Counted from the stretch's first letter, positions 1 to 9,767 are shown. The stretch: DNA of 64,000 bases from Sorangium cellulosum So0157-2 (GCF_000418325.1 NC_021658.1:2232001-2296000), one strand, 5' to 3'. Notes: generated from the sequence alone by a model not told the origin. Made by a program: numbers and translations.

Positions 1-19
1 CTTGCGCTGGAGTCGCTGC

Positions 20-1390
20 TCATCGGCGACGCTCCTCCAGAGCGGCCTTAAGTCCCTGGTGCAGGGAAGGCTCTGCCGGGTTCTCATCGAAGCTGACGGT
101 TCTCAAGATGGAGTTGTGCGCGATGGCGGCTTGGATCGCCTCCGCCCCGGGATTCCCGATCGCGTTGTGGCTCAGTCGAAGAATCTTGAGTGATGCATTG
201 TTGCGAAGGGCGGCGCCGATGCTCGCTGCGCCGGTGTCGCCGATGTGGTTGTGGTTGAGGCTCAACGCGATGACCGAGTCGTTGAACGCGAGCGCCCCTC
301 CGATGGCAGCGGCGCCGACGTCTCCGACCTGGTTGCGCCCTAGTCCCAGCTCCGCCAGCGACGCGGACGAACGAAGCGCCTCTCCAATCGCCTTGGCGCC
401 ATCATCTCCCACTCGGTCTTCGTTGAGGCACAGCGTTGTAAGCGAAGCATTCGCTCTCAGGGCAGCTCCAAACGCCTTACCGCCTACGTCGCCGATCTCG
501 TTGTTGAACAGCCACAGCTCCCTGAGCGCGGTGTTGGTGAGCAGAGCGTTCGCGATGGCTACGCCGCCGGCGTCCGTGATCTGGCAGCCGCCCATCGTCA
601 GGATGGAGGTCTTGCTGGTCCCGAGTGCCTCGGCGATGGCCGCCACCTCGCTTTGCTGAAGTGCGCCGTCAACAGTAACCTCGACCTGTCCCGCGCGGAG
701 CCGCAACACCGCTTCGGCTGCGTTCACCGTCACGGCGTCCCGCCTACAGACGACCTTGATGAATGGGAGAGTCGCGCCATCGCCCGCGGGCTCGTCGACT
801 TCGGACAACTCGACCAGGCCGTACGGACCGAACTCTCGCTTCACCGATTCGGCGTCGTAGAAATACATCGGAAGCCCAGGCAGTCGCTCGTACCAGTCAT
901 CGCCGAGCCGTGAGCCCTGTTCGTACATGGGGGCCTTCTTCGAGATGACCGTGAAGATCATGTGCCCGCCGGGCTCGAGCTGGCGGTAGCAGTCACGAAT
1001 GAACTTCCGCCGGCCGCGGCCATCGAGAAGGTAGGCGAGCCCATGGCAGAAGATGCCGCCATACTTTCGACGGTCGAAGGGCATGTCCGTGACCGAGCCG
1101 CGGACGATTGGAATCTCGAGTCCGAGTCGCGAACGAGCCAGCTCGATTGCCGTCTTCGAGATTTCGATCCCCGTCACAGAGATCCCACGCTCAAGAAACG
1201 GCTTCGCATTTCTTCCGTAGCCGATGCCAGGTATCAGGACGCTCTTTGCGCCAGAGCGGGTGAATGTCTCGCACGCCGCCGAAGCTGACGCTGTCGGCGC
1301 GAGACCCCACATCAGCTGCTTCTCGTTGAACGCGCCTTCCCAGAACTTGGTCACGATGGTTTCGCTCCTTGCTCGTGCTGAACTGCTCAT
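20..1390 (-). CDS. SAM-dependent methyltransferase fused to leucine-rich repeats
   Basis: The 456-residue product has two parts. Residues about 40-215 form a class I methyltransferase, with a glycine-rich SAM loop ([11 protein letters not shown], residues 51-61) and an acidic strand-2 residue (GIEIS, 74-78). Residues about 262-440 are five to six leucine-rich repeats of roughly 28 residues of the ribonuclease-inhibitor type (recurring LxxLxLxxNxIGDxGAxAIGxAL). The methyltransferase half resembles thiopurine/tellurite-type small-molecule enzymes; the repeats are probably for protein binding. The substrate is unknown. It is the last gene of the Rrf2-headed operon, and its ATG overlaps the upstream stop by 4 nt (TCAT on the plus strand, 1387-1390). 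The fusion is unusual for a bacterial small-molecule methyltransferase. Confidence 0.8.
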   Translation of the reverse strand: MSSSARARSETIVTKFWEGAFNEKQLMWGLAPTASASAACETFTRSGAKSVLIPGIGYGRNAKPFLERGISVTGIEISKTAIELARSRLGLEIPIVRGSVTDMPFDRRKYGGIFCHGLAYLLDGRGRRKFIRDCYRQLEPGGHMIFTVISKKAPMYEQGSRLGDDWYERLPGLPMYFYDAESVKREFGPYGLVELSEVDEPAGDGATLPFIKVVCRRDAVTVNAAEAVLRLRAGQVEVTVDGALQQSEVAAIAEALGTSKTSILTMGGCQITDAGGVAIANALLTNTALRELWLFNNEIGDVGGKAFGAALRANASLTTLCLNEDRVGDDGAKAIGEALRSSASLAELGLGRNQVGDVGAAAIGGALAFNDSVIALSLNHNHIGDTGAASIGAALRNNASLKILRLSHNAIGNPGAEAIQAAIAHNSILRTVSFDENPAEPSLHQGLKAALEERRR

Positions 1391-2118
1391 GGTCTTTGGT
1401 GCGCCTCCACGATGTACTGGTCGGGCAGGACGACCGGCGAGACGCTGGCTGAGAGGCCTGCGCTCTCGAGCGCCGCGACGACCGACTCAGGCGCGACGCG
1501 CATCTCCGCCGGGGGACCGCGGTGAGCAGAGAGTTGGAAGTCGACGACGATCACCCGTCCGCCGGGCTTCAGCGCAGCCGCGAGGTCGCGCGCGTACGCA
1601 TTGCGATCGCCGAGGTGGTGCCAGACGTGCACGACGAGGATGCGGTCAACGTTGCGGGCCGCAAGGCCCGAGGCACTGTGCGTGCCTTGGATGGCGCGCA
1701 AATTCCGGAGGTCTTCGCGGCGCGCGCGCTCGTTGAGGAACCGCACCATGTCGGGTTCGATATCCGTCGCGATCACTTCGCCCCGGGGGACTGCTCGCGC
1801 CAGCCGCACAGAGAAGTACCCCGTGCCCGCCCCAACGTCGGCGACGGTCATCGCGGGTTCGAGCTCGAGGACGCGCAGCACCTCGCTGGGGCGTTGCCAG
1901 TCATCACGTGCGGGATCGTCGAGCACCTTGGTCCAGGCGTCGGCGTCAGCGAAGGCGTGGTGATGCGCGCCCGCACCGTGACTCTCGTGCGGAGGAGAAG
2001 ACTCATGAGCGTGAGGCCGCGAGCCGTGAGTTGTAGTCGGGGCTGAGGCTCGACCCGCCGCCGAACTGCACCCAGCACCTAGGGCCGCCGCAAGGATGGT
2101 TGTGCTCAGATACCGCAT
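1387..2118 (-). CDS. Lipoprotein class I SAM-dependent methyltransferase
   Basis: The 243-residue product starts with a lipoprotein signal peptide ending in a lipobox (ALGAGC, Cys17). A histidine-rich linker (residues about 31-54) that could bind metal follows, then a methyltransferase core with SAM motif [13 protein letters not shown] (92-103) and a post-I acidic turn (ATDIEPDM). The ATG at 2118 was chosen because it puts the signal peptide at the N-terminus. An in-frame ATG at 2235 overlaps the upstream stop and would suit translational coupling, but it adds 39 charged residues before the signal. An exported methyltransferase is biochemically odd because SAM is cytoplasmic, so the substrate is unclear. 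Confidence 0.75.
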   Translation of the reverse strand: MRYLSTTILAAALGAGCSSAAGRASAPTTTHGSRPHAHESSPPHESHGAGAHHHAFADADAWTKVLDDPARDDWQRPSEVLRVLELEPAMTVADVGAGTGYFSVRLARAVPRGEVIATDIEPDMVRFLNERARREDLRNLRAIQGTHSASGLAARNVDRILVVHVWHHLGDRNAYARDLAAALKPGGRVIVVDFQLSAHRGPPAEMRVAPESVVAALESAGLSASVSPVVLPDQYIVEAHQRP

Positions 2119-2227
2119 CCGCTTCTCACTTTCTGAGCGCGCTTCGAGCGGCTCGGTTTGGTGCTTGTGTCGGGTTTCATCGCGCTTTCGCTCCTCGGAG
2201 TCGTTGCGGTTCATCTCGGTTGCGTCG

Positions 2228-3820
2228 CTAGGCATCGCCCGTGGGCGCGATCGGTGCTGTCGACGGGCTCTCCGCTTCGTTGGTTGCTGCAGCTTCGGGA
2301 CCGCGTACCAGCACGTAGATGAGCAAGACGGCCATCACGGCGACCCCGACCCACATTGCCTGCCGCCAGCCGTCGACGAATGAATCCTGCGCTGCGCGGA
2401 TTAGCACTTTCGAGTGAGGCCCTGCTCCGTTCGCGGCGGCGAACGCGTTGGCGATTCCTCGTCGGGCGGCGTCGGCGGCTGCGGTTGGGGTTGCGAGCAA
2501 CCTGGCGTCGATGGCGTTCCGGTAACCTGCCGCGAGGACGGCACCGAGAAGCGCGACACCCAGCGCAGTACCGAACTCCCTGGTGATATCGTTGAGCGCG
2601 GACGCGACCCCTTGCCTCTCACGCGGCAAGGACACGGTGATCGCCTCGGTCGAGGGGGTCATGGACAGACCCATGCCGAGTCCCACCGCAAGCATGCCGG
2701 GCAGGACCGAGAGGTAGCCGCCATCCACGGAGACCTGCGCCGCCATCAGCGCGAGGCCGACAGCTCCGAGAAGAATCCCGGACACCATTGTCAGGCGCGC
2801 GCCGACCCGCGCGGCCATGCGCGGCGCAAGCCCAGAGGAGGCCATGCTGAGGACTGCCATGGGCATGAGTGCAACGGTCGAGCGCAGCCCGGACCAGCCG
2901 AGCACCGCCTGGAAGTAGGGATAGAGCGCGATGAAGATGCCTGCTTGCACACCGAACACAGCAAGCAAGGACAAGGAGCCGCTCGTCAGGCCCCGGTTAC
3001 GAAAGAGCCTGAGGTCGAGCAGCGGCGCTTCCTGGCGTAGCTCCCATGTCACAAAACCGAGGGCGCCCGCGGAGCCGACCAGCAGGGTGAGCAGAGTGAT
3101 GGGCGACGACCATCCGCGCTCCGGGCCTTCGTGCAGGGAGAAGATGAACCCCACCACGGCGACGACGGAAGAAATGGCGCCGACGACATCGAACCCGCCC
3201 TCAGGGGCTTCACGCGAGTTGGGAACGGACCGCGTAACCATGAACGCAGCGGCCAGCACAAGCACGACGGGTAGGACGAAGAGCCATCGCCAATTCGCCA
3301 CGTCGACCAGCAGAGCCGACAGGAACATGCCGAGGATGCCGCCTCCGCCTGCGACAGCAGACCAGATGCCGATCGCTTTGGATCGCTCTTCTGCCGGAAA
3401 CGTTGACGTGATGACGGCGAGCGTGACGGGCATGATCATGGCTGCGCCAACGCCGCTGAGAAATCGAGCCGCGAGCATCACACCGGAAGAGGGCGAAAGG
3501 CCCGCTGCTGCGTTCGCGATGCCAAAAATCAGGAGGCCGGCGATCAGTACTGGCTTGCGGCCCCAGCGGTCGCCGATGGCGCCGAGCGGCAGCAGCAACG
3601 CGGCCAGGGTGACCGCGTAGATGTTGATCATCCATATGACGTCGCTCTGTGAAGCGTCGAGCGCCACGGCGAGCTGCTGCTGCGCGACGTTGAGCCCCGA
3701 GACCGATGCGATCACTGCCATGAGGGCAACGCACACACCGGCTAGGATTGCGCGACGCTGGGAGTGAGTATGTATGATCGGGTCGGCAGCGCCGGCTTGT
3801 GCGCGGGGGTTTGTCTTCAT
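2228..3820 (-). CDS. DHA2-family MFS drug efflux transporter (14 TM)
   Basis: The 530-residue integral membrane protein has the length and hydrophobic pattern of EmrB/QacA-type proton-driven multidrug exporters, with about 14 hydrophobic segments. The MFS motif A (GDRWGRK) follows TM2, and a long SGVGAAMIMPVTLAVI stretch matches the TM4-5 region of the family. The ATG at 3820 was chosen; a GTG at 3847 would add nine residues. It lies 48 nt after the flavoenzyme gene in the same operon, so it is likely co-induced through the Rrf2 regulator. The natural substrate cannot be read from sequence; the company of a dithiol oxidoreductase suggests a reactive or sulphur-containing compound. Confidence 0.88.
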   Translation of the reverse strand: MKTNPRAQAGAADPIIHTHSQRRAILAGVCVALMAVIASVSGLNVAQQQLAVALDASQSDVIWMINIYAVTLAALLLPLGAIGDRWGRKPVLIAGLLIFGIANAAAGLSPSSGVMLAARFLSGVGAAMIMPVTLAVITSTFPAEERSKAIGIWSAVAGGGGILGMFLSALLVDVANWRWLFVLPVVLVLAAAFMVTRSVPNSREAPEGGFDVVGAISSVVAVVGFIFSLHEGPERGWSSPITLLTLLVGSAGALGFVTWELRQEAPLLDLRLFRNRGLTSGSLSLLAVFGVQAGIFIALYPYFQAVLGWSGLRSTVALMPMAVLSMASSGLAPRMAARVGARLTMVSGILLGAVGLALMAAQVSVDGGYLSVLPGMLAVGLGMGLSMTPSTEAITVSLPRERQGVASALNDITREFGTALGVALLGAVLAAGYRNAIDARLLATPTAAADAARRGIANAFAAANGAGPHSKVLIRAAQDSFVDGWRQAMWVGVAVMAVLLIYVLVRGPEAAATNEAESPSTAPIAPTGDA

Positions 3821-3868
3821 TGTTTGTCTCACGTCAGAGGGAAGCACCGGGCAGATCGGGCATCGCGA

Positions 3869-5071
3869 TTACCGGTCAGGAGAAGGAACGTTGGTCAAGG
3901 GGGCGCTGACGCCGGGCCCAGCGGGCTGCGCGATCTCGCCGAGTCGTCCGGACGCCAAGTCCATTGCGAGATCGACGTTGATCATCGCGCCGGCGCGGGC
4001 GCCGGCAGCCGCCGCCCAGATCGCGCCCTGCATCCGCGTCGTCAGGTCACCTGCGGCATAGACTCCCGGAATGGACGTCTCGCTTCTCGTCGCGTCAGTG
4101 CGAACGTAGCCGTGCTCGTCGAGGGTCAGGCCCAAGGAACGGACCAACTCCACCTGACGCTGCGCGGGATGCGTGAAGACGACATCACAGGGGACGATGG
4201 CGCCAGTCGACAACTCAACTGCCTCGAGGTGACGCTCCCGAGAGATGAAACGCCGCACCGGATCGGTCTCGACGCTGATTCCTGCGGCTCGGAGCCGCGC
4301 GCGGGTCTCCGCCGGAACGTCGAAGGTTCCGCTCGTGAACACGACGACTTCGCGCGTCCATCCGCGTGCCTGCAGGGCAAACGGAAGGAGCATCTGCGCG
4401 TCCGACGCGCTAACCAAGTATCCCCACCGCCGGTCCTGCACTTCCCAGCCGTGGCAGTAGGGACATTGAAAGATGGCGTGCCCCCAGAGCTCGTCGAACC
4501 CTTCGATCGGAAGTCGCTCGTCTATCATCCCGGTGCACAGCAGAACGCGCCGCGATTGGGCGGTGCCCGACGTCAGACCGATCTGGAACGCGTCACGTGC
4601 CCCCGAGACGGACACGACCCGGACCTCCTGCACGTTCACGCTCGGGTAAGCAGCGAGCTGCCCACGACCGATCCGCCGGAACTCCTCGGGGGATGTCCCG
4701 TCTCGCGTGACAAAGTTATGTATGTGCTCTGCTGCTGCGTTTCGTCGCGAGCCAGAATCACAGAGCAGAACGCGCTTACGCGAACGCCCGAGGGTCAGGG
4801 CAGCGGCGAGGCCACCAGGTCCGCCTCCGACGATGACGACGTCGTACGGCGGTACCGATCGTTCGGATGTGTTCGTCGGGCGGAGTGCAGTCCCTGACGC
4901 TGTCGCACAGCCGGGAGCGACGATTGCAGCCCCGAGAAGAGCGCCCGCCTGAAGGAAGTCACGCCGTGAGACGTCCCCGTTGCCGGCCTCGCCCTCGCCG
5001 CTCCGCGTTGTGACTACCGGAGGGACGACGCCCGCGACGAGGCTCTCGCCGTCAACCTTGCCGCTACTCAT
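3869..5071 (-). CDS. Tat-exported thioredoxin-reductase-like FAD oxidoreductase
   Basis: The 400-residue product has a twin-arginine signal ([13 protein letters not shown], residues 35-47) followed by a possible lipobox (VAPGC, Cys55). An FAD-binding Rossmann motif ([10 protein letters not shown], about 78-87) is next, then a redox dithiol CPYCHGWE (Cys203, Cys206), and a C-terminal second FAD motif (GVYAAGDLT). The CxxCHGxE context differs from CATC of true thioredoxin reductases and resembles the GliT/DepH class of dithiol oxidases, so disulphide formation on a small molecule is plausible. The ATG at 5071 has a strong GGAGG ribosome site and overlaps the rrf2 stop by 8 nt, which indicates coupling. 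Confidence 0.82.
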   Translation of the reverse strand: MSSGKVDGESLVAGVVPPVVTTRSGEGEAGNGDVSRRDFLQAGALLGAAIVAPGCATASGTALRPTNTSERSVPPYDVVIVGGGPGGLAAALTLGRSRKRVLLCDSGSRRNAAAEHIHNFVTRDGTSPEEFRRIGRGQLAAYPSVNVQEVRVVSVSGARDAFQIGLTSGTAQSRRVLLCTGMIDERLPIEGFDELWGHAIFQCPYCHGWEVQDRRWGYLVSASDAQMLLPFALQARGWTREVVVFTSGTFDVPAETRARLRAAGISVETDPVRRFISRERHLEAVELSTGAIVPCDVVFTHPAQRQVELVRSLGLTLDEHGYVRTDATRSETSIPGVYAAGDLTTRMQGAIWAAAAGARAGAMINVDLAMDLASGRLGEIAQPAGPGVSAPLTNVPSPDR

Positions 5072-5522
5072 GCTTCCTCCCGCCGCGGCAAGCGCCACGG
5101 TTAGCGACCCGAGTCCGCACGTCCTCGCCCAGAGTCGCGAGCGTCACCTCGCCGAGGCGCTCGAGAAGGAGCGCCTCCGCAGCATCAAAGGACTTGCCAA
5201 GAGCCGCGTTGACCGCCTGTTCAACGACGCACCCGGGCGTCTCCGTTCGGTTCCCGATAGCGAGCAGCGATGGCGAGCCAAGCGCAGTGTAGATGTCGCG
5301 CAAGGTCACCTTCGCGAGATCGCAGGCCAGGATCCATCCCCCGCCATGTCCCTTCTCCGACTGGACGTAGCCCTGGTCACGGAGACCGGCCATGACTCGC
5401 CGGATCACCACGGGGTTGGTGTCCATAGCTTTCGCCATCTGCTCGGATGTCAAGGGCCCCTCGTGCTGCGCCATGTGCAGCAGGACGTGAAGCACGCCCG
5501 AAAGTCGGCTGTCTCGTCTCAT
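5064..5522 (-). CDS. Rrf2-family transcriptional regulator
   Basis: The 152-residue protein has the Rrf2 winged-helix fold: an N-terminal helix ([18 protein letters not shown]), a recognition region ([18 protein letters not shown]) and a glycine-rich wing ([10 protein letters not shown]). Only two cysteines are present (Cys67, Cys98). The three-cysteine Fe-S pattern of IscR or NsrR is missing, so a one-cysteine thiol switch or ligand sensing is more likely. It is the first gene of the operon. Its promoter overlaps a palindrome and the ATG lies at the predicted transcription start, which suggests autoregulation and a leaderless message. Confidence 0.88.
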   Translation of the reverse strand: MRRDSRLSGVLHVLLHMAQHEGPLTSEQMAKAMDTNPVVIRRVMAGLRDQGYVQSEKGHGGGWILACDLAKVTLRDIYTALGSPSLLAIGNRTETPGCVVEQAVNAALGKSFDAAEALLLERLGEVTLATLGEDVRTRVANRGACRGGRKHE

Positions 5523-5558
5523 GTAACTTATTATGTTGCATGAGTGGGCCGTCGTCAA
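5521..5558 (-). promoter_or_regulatory. Promoter and palindromic operator of the rrf2 operon
   Basis: Read on the minus strand, TTGACG (5558-5553) is separated by exactly 17 nt from CATAAT (5535-5530). The expected start of transcription is about 5523, at the ATG (5522). An imperfect inverted repeat, ATGTAAC-n7-GTTGCAT (5521-5541, one mismatch between arms), covers the -10 element and the start codon, which is a typical place for an Rrf2 operator. Confidence 0.7.
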
Positions 5559-6040
5559 GGGGAGGAGCAGGCGATCTCCTCGTTGCGCGCCCGCCCGGCG
5601 GTCCCCTCACAGATCCCTCGGCTTCGGGTCGGCGAAGAGCGCGGCGGCGTCGCGCGCGCGCTGGTGCGCGTCGGGCTCGGCGGCTCCTCTGCGGGCGCGG
5701 GCTCGGCGGCGCGCGCGGCCAACGCCTCCTCGATGGCCTCCTGGGTGTCCAGCACCTCGACCGGGCTGCGGGTGCGGCCGACGTGAGCCTGGCTGACGCG
5801 GACGTAGCGGACGGTGGTGCGGATGGAGCGGTAGCCGAGCAGGGTCTGGATGGCGCCGATGTCGGTGCCGAGCTCGAGCAGGTGGGTGGCGAAGCGGTGC
5901 CGCAGCACGTGCGGGGTGACGCGCTTGTGCAGCTTCCAGCGCCTCGCCGCCTCGCGCAGCGCGTTGCGCACCGCCTCGTGCGAGATGACCGAGCCCTGCT
6001 TGGGACCCGGGAACAGCTCCGGCCCAGCGGGGATCTTGCC
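5555..6040 (-). pseudogene. Truncated tyrosine recombinase (C-terminal half)
   Basis: The frame encodes the catalytic C-terminal region of a tyrosine recombinase: the HxxR motif inside TPHVLRHRFATHLLELGTD, the LLGYRSI segment (normally LLGHRSI, so the usual His/Trp position is Tyr here) and the nucleophile context TTVRYVRVS. The N-terminal core-binding domain and first catalytic arginine are absent. Homology stops near 6040, where an exporter-gene fragment begins on the other strand. This resembles integrases found beside IS91-type transposases. It is best read as a dead remnant marking an old insertion or deletion at the left side of the defence region. Confidence 0.75.
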
Positions 6041-6041
6041 C

Positions 6042-6160
6042 GACATGACCGTCTCCATCGATCTCTCGGTCGCTCGGCGCGAGAATGCCCTCGTCGTTCC
6101 GAGCGACGCCGTGCGCGACGCGGCGGCGCCCGCGCCGCAGCGCCTTCGCTCCATCGACCA
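6042..6160 (+). pseudogene. Fragment of an efflux membrane-fusion (MacA/HlyD-like) protein
   Basis: About 35 codons read DMTVSIDLSVARRENALV followed by VPSDAVRD. This is a signature of the C-terminal beta-barrel of periplasmic adaptor proteins (usually GMTVxVxIxxxRRxxALxVPxxAV). Both flanks of the adaptor gene are missing: upstream lies the recombinase remnant, and downstream the sequence switches into a permease. The fragment shows that a MacA-MacB-LolD-like exporter operon once stood here and suffered internal deletion. Confidence 0.65.
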
Positions 6161-6179
6161 GTGGCCGCTCGTCGACCGA

Positions 6180-6840
6180 AGGGATCGACGATGTCGTCGC
6201 GATCACGGGCGTCTTCTCGCTCGGCAACGAGGCTGTCGACAAGACCTGGGTGATCACGTCGCTCCGCAGGGCGCAGACGCTCTACGCGCTGCCCGGCGGC
6301 GCGACGTCGATCGAGCTCAAGGTCGCCGACGTGTTCGCCGCCGAGACCGTCGCGGGCGAGCTGCGCGGAAGGACGGGGCTGAAGGCGGACAGCTGGATGA
6401 AGATCAACGCCGAGCTGCTCACCGGCCTCTCGGCGCAGAGCAGCTCGAAGAGCATGATCCAGTTCTTCGTCGTCCTCGCTGTCGCGCTGGGCATCGCGAG
6501 CGTGCTCATCGTGTCGGTCGTCCAGAAGTCGCGCGAGATTGGCATCCTCCGCGCGGTCGGCACGTCGCGGGGCCGCGTCCTGCGCATCTTCCTGATCCAG
6601 GGCGCGGTGCTCGGGCTCCTCGGGTCGTTCGTCGGATCGGCGCTCGGGGCGCTTCTGTCGAAGCTCTTCGAGGGCCTCGTGCGCGGGCCCGACGGCGCCC
6701 CGAAGTTTCCCGTGCAGCTCGATCTCGAGCTCTTCGTGCTCGCGACCGTCCTCGCGATCAGCGTGGGGCTCCTGGCCGCCGTGCTCCCCGCGCGGCGCGC
6801 CTCGGGGCTCGATCCGGCGTCGGCGATCCGCAATGGCTGA
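6180..6840 (+). pseudogene. 5'-truncated MacB/FtsX-type ABC transporter permease
   Basis: The sequence encodes the second half of a MacB/LolC-type permease: part of the periplasmic domain (from EGIDDVVAITGVFSLGNEAV), then three hydrophobic segments of the FtsX domain with the conserved cytoplasmic loop SREIGILRAVGTSRGRVL, and the typical end [18 protein letters not shown]. The first transmembrane helix and most of the periplasmic domain are missing, replaced by the adaptor-protein fragment. The stop overlaps the ATPase start by 8 nt, preserving the original operon arrangement. It is unlikely to be functional. Confidence 0.7.
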
Positions 6841-7517
6841 TCCGCTGCTCGTCGTCGAAGGCGTGGCGAAGGAATACGGCCAGGCCGTCGTCTCGCGCGC
6901 GCTCGATGGGGTCGAGCTCAGGATCGAGAAGGGCGAGTTCGCCGCGCTGATCGGTCCGTCCGGCTCCGGCAAGAGCACCCTGCTCAACGTCATCGGCCTG
7001 CTCGATCGGCCGACGCGCGGGCGCGTGGTCGTCGACGGCAAGGACACGACGGGGCTCGACGAGGCGAGCCTCACCAGGCTCCGCGCGCGGACGCTCGGCT
7101 TCGTGTTCCAGTTCCATCACCTGTTGCCGATGTTCACCGCGCTCGAGAACGTGATGCTGCCCGCCTGGGGCGACGAGGGATTCCCTTCGTCGATCATGAA
7201 GGCGCGCGCGGCCGAGCTGCTTGGTGCGGTGGGGCTCGCCGAGCGGATGAACTTCAGGGCGAGCGCGCTGTCGGGCGGCCAGCAGCAACGCGTGGCCATC
7301 GCGCGCGCTGTCGCGAAGGCCGCCGCTCGTCCTGGCGGACGAGCCGACGGGGAACCTCGACACGGAGTCGTCGGCGGAGGTGTTCGCGCTGATGCGGCGG
7401 TTCAACCGGGAGCTCGGGACGACGTTCCTTGTCGTCACGCACGATCCGCGCATCGCGGAGCAGTGCGACCGCGTGATCGAGATCGTCGACGGGCGCATTG
7501 CCAACGACCGCGCGTGA
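6833..7517 (+). pseudogene. Frameshifted LolD/MacB-like ABC transporter ATPase
   Basis: The first frame runs from ATG 6833 through Walker A ([12 protein letters not shown]), the Q-loop (FVFQFHHLL) and the signature [14 protein letters not shown]. The frame then breaks at about 7318-7326. The continuation lies in another frame, with Walker B/D-loop [13 protein letters not shown] and H-loop [12 protein letters not shown], ending at the TGA at 7515-7517. Restoring the frame needs a 1-nt loss or a 2-nt gain within a GCC repeat, so a sequencing slip is possible. With the permease and adaptor upstream both truncated, genuine decay is more likely. Confidence 0.75.
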
Positions 7518-7721
7518 GGGGCATCCAGGCGTCGCGTCGAGACGCAGCCCGGCGCCGCGCGAGCCGCTCCTGTACCTGGCGGACGAGACGCCGCCGAGGC
7601 TTCGTTTCCGCGTGCGTTCGGCGCTCGACGAGCACGACGCGCGAGAGAAGCCGAAAGCGTTCAACAGCGAAGCCCATTGTCCCGGGACAGGACGGCTCAC
7701 GTTGAGCTGGTCAGGGTCCCT

Positions 7722-9764
7722 TCATGTCAGGCCGAGGCTTTTCATCGCGGCCGTCTTCGGATCACCGAAGAAGATCGGGTCGACGTGCTCCATGATGTCG
7801 GCGCTGACGTCGAGGAAGTTCCGCTTGTTCTCGATCGGGATGAGGGCGCGCTTCGCGCCGTTGTCCTTGGCGACCTGCAGCGGCTCGGTGAGTGAGCGCA
7901 GGGGCTTGATGTTCCCCTGCACGCTCATGTCCCCGAGGATGAGGAGCGCGGGGCTGACGGGCGCCTTTCGCAGCGCGGAGTAGCAGGCAACGAAGAACGC
8001 CACACCGAGCTCGGCCTCGACGCGGTTCGCGAGCAGGTCGATCACCTCGACGTGGACGTCGGAGACGTCGAGGTCACGCGCGATGCCGAGCTCCGTCTTC
8101 TTCGCCTGCAAGAAGCTGAAGGCGCGCTGGATGGACTCCTTCATCGCACCGGCGACGCCGCCCGCGAGCTTCAGCTTGCCGGTGCCGCTCGAGACGGAGA
8201 CCTCGACGCGGTAGAGGCCGACGGTGCCATCGGACGTGACGCCCGCGCTGTAGACGGTTCCAGGGGCCAGCGGGTCGGTGGAGATGAGGTCTCGGCCACC
8301 CTGCTCAGGCACGCCGACGAACTTCTCCTCGCCGGTCTCCTGCAACGTGTAGCTGAAGGACGTGTGGTAGTACTCGAAGGAGCCCATCTTCTTGAGCTGC
8401 TCCTTCACACGCCGCCGTCCCTCGAGGGCGAGCTCGAGAACCTCGGCCAGCTCCTCCTGGGTGGCCTCTCCGTGCGGGAAGAGGATCTTCATCACGCCCG
8501 AGACGGTCTTGCGCACCGCCTTGCGATCACGGGCGTTGAGGTGGCCGCCAAGATCGAAGTGGCGGTCGATGACCTCCGTGAAGTTGTGCTTGCGGAGGTC
8601 GCGCAGGGCCTCGGCGAGATAGTCCACGACGAAGCCGTAGTGGCTCGTGAACATCTCGTTGCGCATCTTCGGGATCTCCCAGCCCGGGAGGTAGAAGTGC
8701 ATGCGATCGATGAACGCCATGTCGTCGCGGATGATGTCGGGCATCGGCGCGAACAGGTGTCCGGTCTGGACCATCACGTCGACGGGCTGGTTCGTGTTGC
8801 CGAACATCGCGATGCTCGCGTCGCCCGAGACCGCCTCTTGCCCGCGCTGGAAGGTGCCGGACTCGCAGTAGGTCTTCATCGTCGTGATGACCTCCTTCGG
8901 CATCTTCTGGAGGTCGGCGACCTCGTCGAACCCGACGACGTCCCAGATCTGCACCATGCCCTTCTGCCGGCCATTCATGTGCCCGAAGAGGTTGGCGACC
9001 GTGGTGCCGCCGGTGAGCAGCGCCGAGTACGGCGAGACCTCCTGCACCACGTAGCTCTTGCCCGTGCCCCGCGGCCCGAGCTCGACGAGGTTGTAGTTGC
9101 GCTCGGCGAGCGGGATGAGCCGCACGAGGAAGAGCATCTTCAGCCGCCGGGACATCTCGCCGGGCTCGTACCCCATGCTTCGCATGATGAGGTCGAGCCA
9201 CTCGTCGGTCGTGAACTCGCTTCGGACGCGGCGGTACTCCTCGAGGTCGAAGGTGGCGATCTGGATCGGCGTGAGCTTGTCGATCCAGAACGGGTTCTTG
9301 CCGCGCGACTCCTCGTCGTACTCGAAGCGCATGTCGATCTGCGCCCAGACGCCGCCCATCACGAGGCGCTCGTACTCGCGGACGTAGTGCTCCGGGACGT
9401 GCACGTTCTTGTGGCCGAAATTCGTGACCTCGGCCCAGTAGTCCGAGTCGACGAGGCGGACCTTCACCTTGTCGATGAAGGTGTGCCGGCCGCGATCCTT
9501 CACCATCGCCTGCGCCTTCATCGACTCGTCCGAGCGGATGTAGTTGCTGGCGAGGGTGTCGTTGACGACCTGGAGCCCCATCTGGATGGCCACCTCGTCG
9601 GAGGAGGCGCAGTACTTCCCGAGGAGGAACTCGAGCACGAAGACCGGCACGTTGGCGCCGACCTTCACCTTTCGGACGAGGTCCTTGCGCACCACCTTCC
9701 CGGCGAACAGGCGGTTGACCTTGTCGTCGAGCGCATCTCGTGTCGGGGTTGCTCCGCTGCTCAT
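7722..9764 (-). CDS. brxL: BrxL-type AAA+ protein with Lon-like C-terminal domain (BREX)
   Basis: The 680-residue protein matches BrxL in size and layout: a DNA-binding-like N-terminal region, an AAA+ core with Walker A GPRGTGKS (230-237) and Walker B-like GFDEVAD (278-284), and a Lon-protease-like C-terminal domain (about 520-680). By alignment with Lon, the catalytic Ser position is Glu585 and the catalytic Lys position is Thr626, although the surrounding scaffold (GDMSVQGNIKP, ALIPIEN) is kept. It should therefore not be an active Lon-type protease. In type 1 BREX, BrxL is needed to block phage. It is the last gene of the operon, 3 nt after pglZ. Confidence 0.93.
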   Translation of the reverse strand: MSSGATPTRDALDDKVNRLFAGKVVRKDLVRKVKVGANVPVFVLEFLLGKYCASSDEVAIQMGLQVVNDTLASNYIRSDESMKAQAMVKDRGRHTFIDKVKVRLVDSDYWAEVTNFGHKNVHVPEHYVREYERLVMGGVWAQIDMRFEYDEESRGKNPFWIDKLTPIQIATFDLEEYRRVRSEFTTDEWLDLIMRSMGYEPGEMSRRLKMLFLVRLIPLAERNYNLVELGPRGTGKSYVVQEVSPYSALLTGGTTVANLFGHMNGRQKGMVQIWDVVGFDEVADLQKMPKEVITTMKTYCESGTFQRGQEAVSGDASIAMFGNTNQPVDVMVQTGHLFAPMPDIIRDDMAFIDRMHFYLPGWEIPKMRNEMFTSHYGFVVDYLAEALRDLRKHNFTEVIDRHFDLGGHLNARDRKAVRKTVSGVMKILFPHGEATQEELAEVLELALEGRRRVKEQLKKMGSFEYYHTSFSYTLQETGEEKFVGVPEQGGRDLISTDPLAPGTVYSAGVTSDGTVGLYRVEVSVSSGTGKLKLAGGVAGAMKESIQRAFSFLQAKKTELGIARDLDVSDVHVEVIDLLANRVEAELGVAFFVACYSALRKAPVSPALLILGDMSVQGNIKPLRSLTEPLQVAKDNGAKRALIPIENKRNFLDVSADIMEHVDPIFFGDPKTAAMKSLGLT

Positions 9765-9767
9765 GGC

